Origin: CAZNNH01 sp964574335
Lineage (GTDB): Bacteria > Acidobacteriota > Vicinamibacteria > Fen-336
Assembly: GCA_964574335.1 (NCBI GenBank)
Contig: CAZNNH010000230.1
Span: forward strand, 1-8,124
Length of the DNA stretch: 8,124 nt
Direction: 5' to 3'
Shown here in pieces: positions 6,845 through 8,124 of the stretch. The notes beneath the pieces were generated by a model. That model did not search any database. It saw nothing but the letters and a program-made list of their open reading frames with translations, and was not told where the DNA came from. Position numbers and translations under genes: made by a program. Position 1 is the first letter of the stretch. Each line of letters begins with the position of its first letter.

Positions 6845-7591
6845 ATGATCACGCTCGGGCTCGACGTCGGCGGATCGGGGATCAAAGGGGCTCTCGTCGA
6901 CACCAGCAACGGCACCCTGGCCTCGGAACGGCTGCGGGTGGCCACCCCCACGTCGATGGAGCCCGACGAGGTGATCGCCGCGGTGGGCGAGCTGGTCGCC
7001 CAGTTCGGCGCCCAGGGCGGGGCGGTGGGCGTCGGCTTCCCCGCCGTGGTGCAGCAGGGCGTGGTGATCACGCCCTTCGCGGCCCACCAGGTCGAATCGT
7101 GGGTCGGCGTGAAGGTGGCGGCGCGGATCGCCGAGGTGGTGGGTCGGTCGACCATCGTCCTCAACGACGCCGACGCCGCCGGCACCGCCGAGATGCGGTT
7201 CGGAGGCGGGCGAGGGGTGGACGGCCCGGTGATGGTGCTGACCCTGGGCACCGGGATCGGCAGCGCCCTGTTCGTGGATGGCAAGCTGGTGCCGAACACC
7301 GAGCTCGGCCACCTCTTCCTGCGCAACCGTCCGCGGGTGGCCGAGTACTATGCGGCGAGCCGGGCCCGCAAACGCGACCACCTGAAGTGGGACCAGTACG
7401 CGGCCCGCCTCAACGAGTACCTGCTCCACCTCGAGCGGCTCTTCTCCCCCCGCCTCTTCATCATCGGCGGAGGCGTGAGCAAGAAGGGGGAGAAGTTCCT
7501 GCCCCATCTTTCGGTTCGGGCCGAGGTGGTGGTGGCCGGCCTGCGTAACGACGCCGGCATCATCGGGGCCGCCGTGGCTGCCCTGGCCTGA
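6845..7591 (+). CDS. ppgK: Polyphosphate glucokinase (ROK/ASKHA fold)
   Basis: The 248-aa product phosphorylates glucose to glucose-6-phosphate using inorganic polyphosphate, and often ATP, in the cytoplasm. The phosphate-1 motif is GLDVGGSGIKGA (5-16). The catalytic Asp is Asp108 in LNDADAAGTAE (106-116). A second phosphate-binding loop is TLGTGIGSAL (133-142), followed by the sugar-binding ELGH (153-156). The signature LVPNTELGHL, the IIGGGVSKKGEKF segment (206-218) and the NDAGIIGAA end match PPGK rather than other ROK kinases. The ROK zinc-binding Cys motif is absent, as usual for PPGK. Length is typical (about 250 aa). The usual YPGVV...HGVV segment is slightly changed, to FPAVV and QQGVV (65-74). 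ATG at 6845 has GGAGG at 6832-6836 with an 8-nt spacer. It follows the beta-galactosidase by 68 nt and is followed by a CBS-domain gene after 10 nt, so a ppgK-CBS operon is likely. Confidence 0.93.
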   Translation: MITLGLDVGGSGIKGALVDTSNGTLASERLRVATPTSMEPDEVIAAVGELVAQFGAQGGAVGVGFPAVVQQGVVITPFAAHQVESWVGVKVAARIAEVVGRSTIVLNDADAAGTAEMRFGGGRGVDGPVMVLTLGTGIGSALFVDGKLVPNTELGHLFLRNRPRVAEYYAASRARKRDHLKWDQYAARLNEYLLHLERLFSPRLFIIGGGVSKKGEKFLPHLSVRAEVVVAGLRNDAGIIGAAVAALA

Positions 7592-7601
7592 GACGGGATC
7601 C

Positions 7602-8063
7602 GTGGGCCCCGTCCCCCTGAAGTCGGCCAACGAGCTGCGCACGCTGTGCGCGCGCGACGTGGCCACGCCGGGCGTCTGCGTGAAGCCCAGCACCCCCCTC
7701 TCCGAGGTCGTCGACCTCATGGAGAAGCGGCGCTTCCACCACTTCCCGGTGGTCGAGGGGGAGCGCCTGGTCGGCGTGCTGAGCGAGCGGGCCCTGCGGG
7801 ACGCGATGCCTTCCGTGCTCAGCATGAAGGACCCCGAGGCGCGGCGGCGCTTCCTCGACAACACGCGGGTCTCGGAGGTGGCGACCCGCAACCCTCCGAC
7901 CTGCACCCCGGATGCCCCGCTGAGCGGCGTGATCACCACCATCCGCACCTTCCGCCTCGGCGCCCTGCCGGTGGTCGAGGGGAAGGCGGTGGTGGGGATG
8001 ATCACCGCCGACGACCTGGTCGACCTGCTCGAACGGCTGCTGCGAGCCGCCCGAAGCTGGTAG
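7602..8063 (+). CDS. Tandem CBS-domain protein, probable adenylate-nucleotide sensor
   Basis: This 153-aa soluble protein consists of little more than two CBS motifs. CBS1 spans about 16-68, with VCVKPSTPLSEVVDLMEKRRFHHFPVV... seen as PSTPLSEVVDLM, FHHFPVVEG and LVGVLSERAL. CBS2 spans about 89-147, with TCTPDAPLSGVITTI, LGALPVVEG and VVGMITADDLVDLL. Paired CBS motifs commonly form a Bateman module that binds AMP, ADP, ATP or related ligands. The Asp in TADDL fits a ribose-contacting position. No effector domain is fused. The start is GTG at 7602, 10 nt after ppgK, with only a weak GGGAT-like ribosome site, which suggests translation coupled to ppgK. An internal start would truncate CBS1, so the GTG is preferred. 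Its target is unknown; PPGK is the obvious candidate because of the tight pairing. Confidence 0.85.
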   Translation: MGPVPLKSANELRTLCARDVATPGVCVKPSTPLSEVVDLMEKRRFHHFPVVEGERLVGVLSERALRDAMPSVLSMKDPEARRRFLDNTRVSEVATRNPPTCTPDAPLSGVITTIRTFRLGALPVVEGKAVVGMITADDLVDLLERLLRAARSW

Positions 8064-8070
8064 CGCGCCT

Positions 8071-8086
8071 CGCCTCCGGGAGGGCG
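8071..8086. terminator. Weak hairpin between converging genes
   Basis: The sequence CGCCTCCGGGAGGGCG can fold with one bulged base. It lies between the CBS-gene stop codon and the end of a possible minus-strand gene, where a bidirectional terminator would be expected. The stem is short and no T-run follows on either strand. Confidence 0.2.
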
Positions 8087-8091
8087 TCCCC

Positions 8092-8124
8092 TCAGTAGAC
8101 GGGCAGGGCGGGGTCGACCTCGCG
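8092..8124 (-). CDS. Possible 3' end of a converging gene, cut by the window edge
   Basis: Read on the minus strand, the last 33 bases give REVDPALPVY followed by a TGA stop. The codons are GC-rich at third positions, and the reading looks like a plausible protein C-terminus facing the CBS gene with a 28-nt gap. Ten residues are far too few to name a family, and an open frame of this length is common by chance. Confidence 0.35.
   Translation of the reverse strand, partial: REVDPALPVY

Noticed and set aside
6692..8005. A 437-aa open frame on the minus strand across ppgK and the CBS gene
   Set aside because: It spans two well-supported genes and an intergenic region, and has no recognisable motifs.

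Overview
The window is a very GC-rich stretch of bacterial chromosome with four complete protein genes that can be named or placed, one small secreted protein of unknown function, and a hairpin-repeat array at the left edge. No RNA gene, phage gene, transposase or CRISPR array is visible. Three gene products carry Sec-type signal peptides ending in Ala-rich cleavage sites. Together with the high GC content, the exported M3 peptidase and the polyphosphate glucokinase, this fits a GC-rich heterotrophic bacterium such as an Acidobacteriota or Myxococcota relative. That assignment is an impression, not a demonstration.

Layout: (1) Positions 1-168 hold three tandem copies of a 55-bp unit, each with a perfect 9-bp inverted repeat. 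Only the last copy has a second, outer pair of arms. The window opens exactly on a unit boundary, so the array may continue to the left. (2) Positions 175-2713 are a minus-strand pair transcribed toward the repeats: a 131-aa exported beta-rich protein, then 25 nt later an exported M3-family peptidyl-dipeptidase (Dcp type). (3) Positions 2714-2933 are a divergent intergenic region. (4) Positions 2934-6776 encode an exported 1280-aa glycoside hydrolase family 2 beta-galactosidase with a LamG-like domain inserted near the end of its catalytic barrel. (5) After 68 nt containing a TATAAT hexamer and a perfect 12-bp palindrome come a polyphosphate/ATP glucokinase (6845-7591) and, 10 nt later, a two-CBS-domain protein (7602-8063). 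(6) At the right edge, the last ten codons of a possible converging minus-strand gene can be read.

How the genes may work together: the exported peptidase and exported beta-galactosidase look like scavenging enzymes for peptides and galactosides. Glucose released from a glucose-containing galactoside could be phosphorylated by the cytoplasmic polyphosphate glucokinase, and the adjacent CBS protein is a candidate adenylate sensor. This link is inferred from gene order and family knowledge. I did not find a clearly new multi-gene system. The items most worth a second look are the nested hairpin array, the unusual beta-galactosidase architecture with altered aglycone-side residues, and the palindrome between beta-galactosidase and glucokinase.
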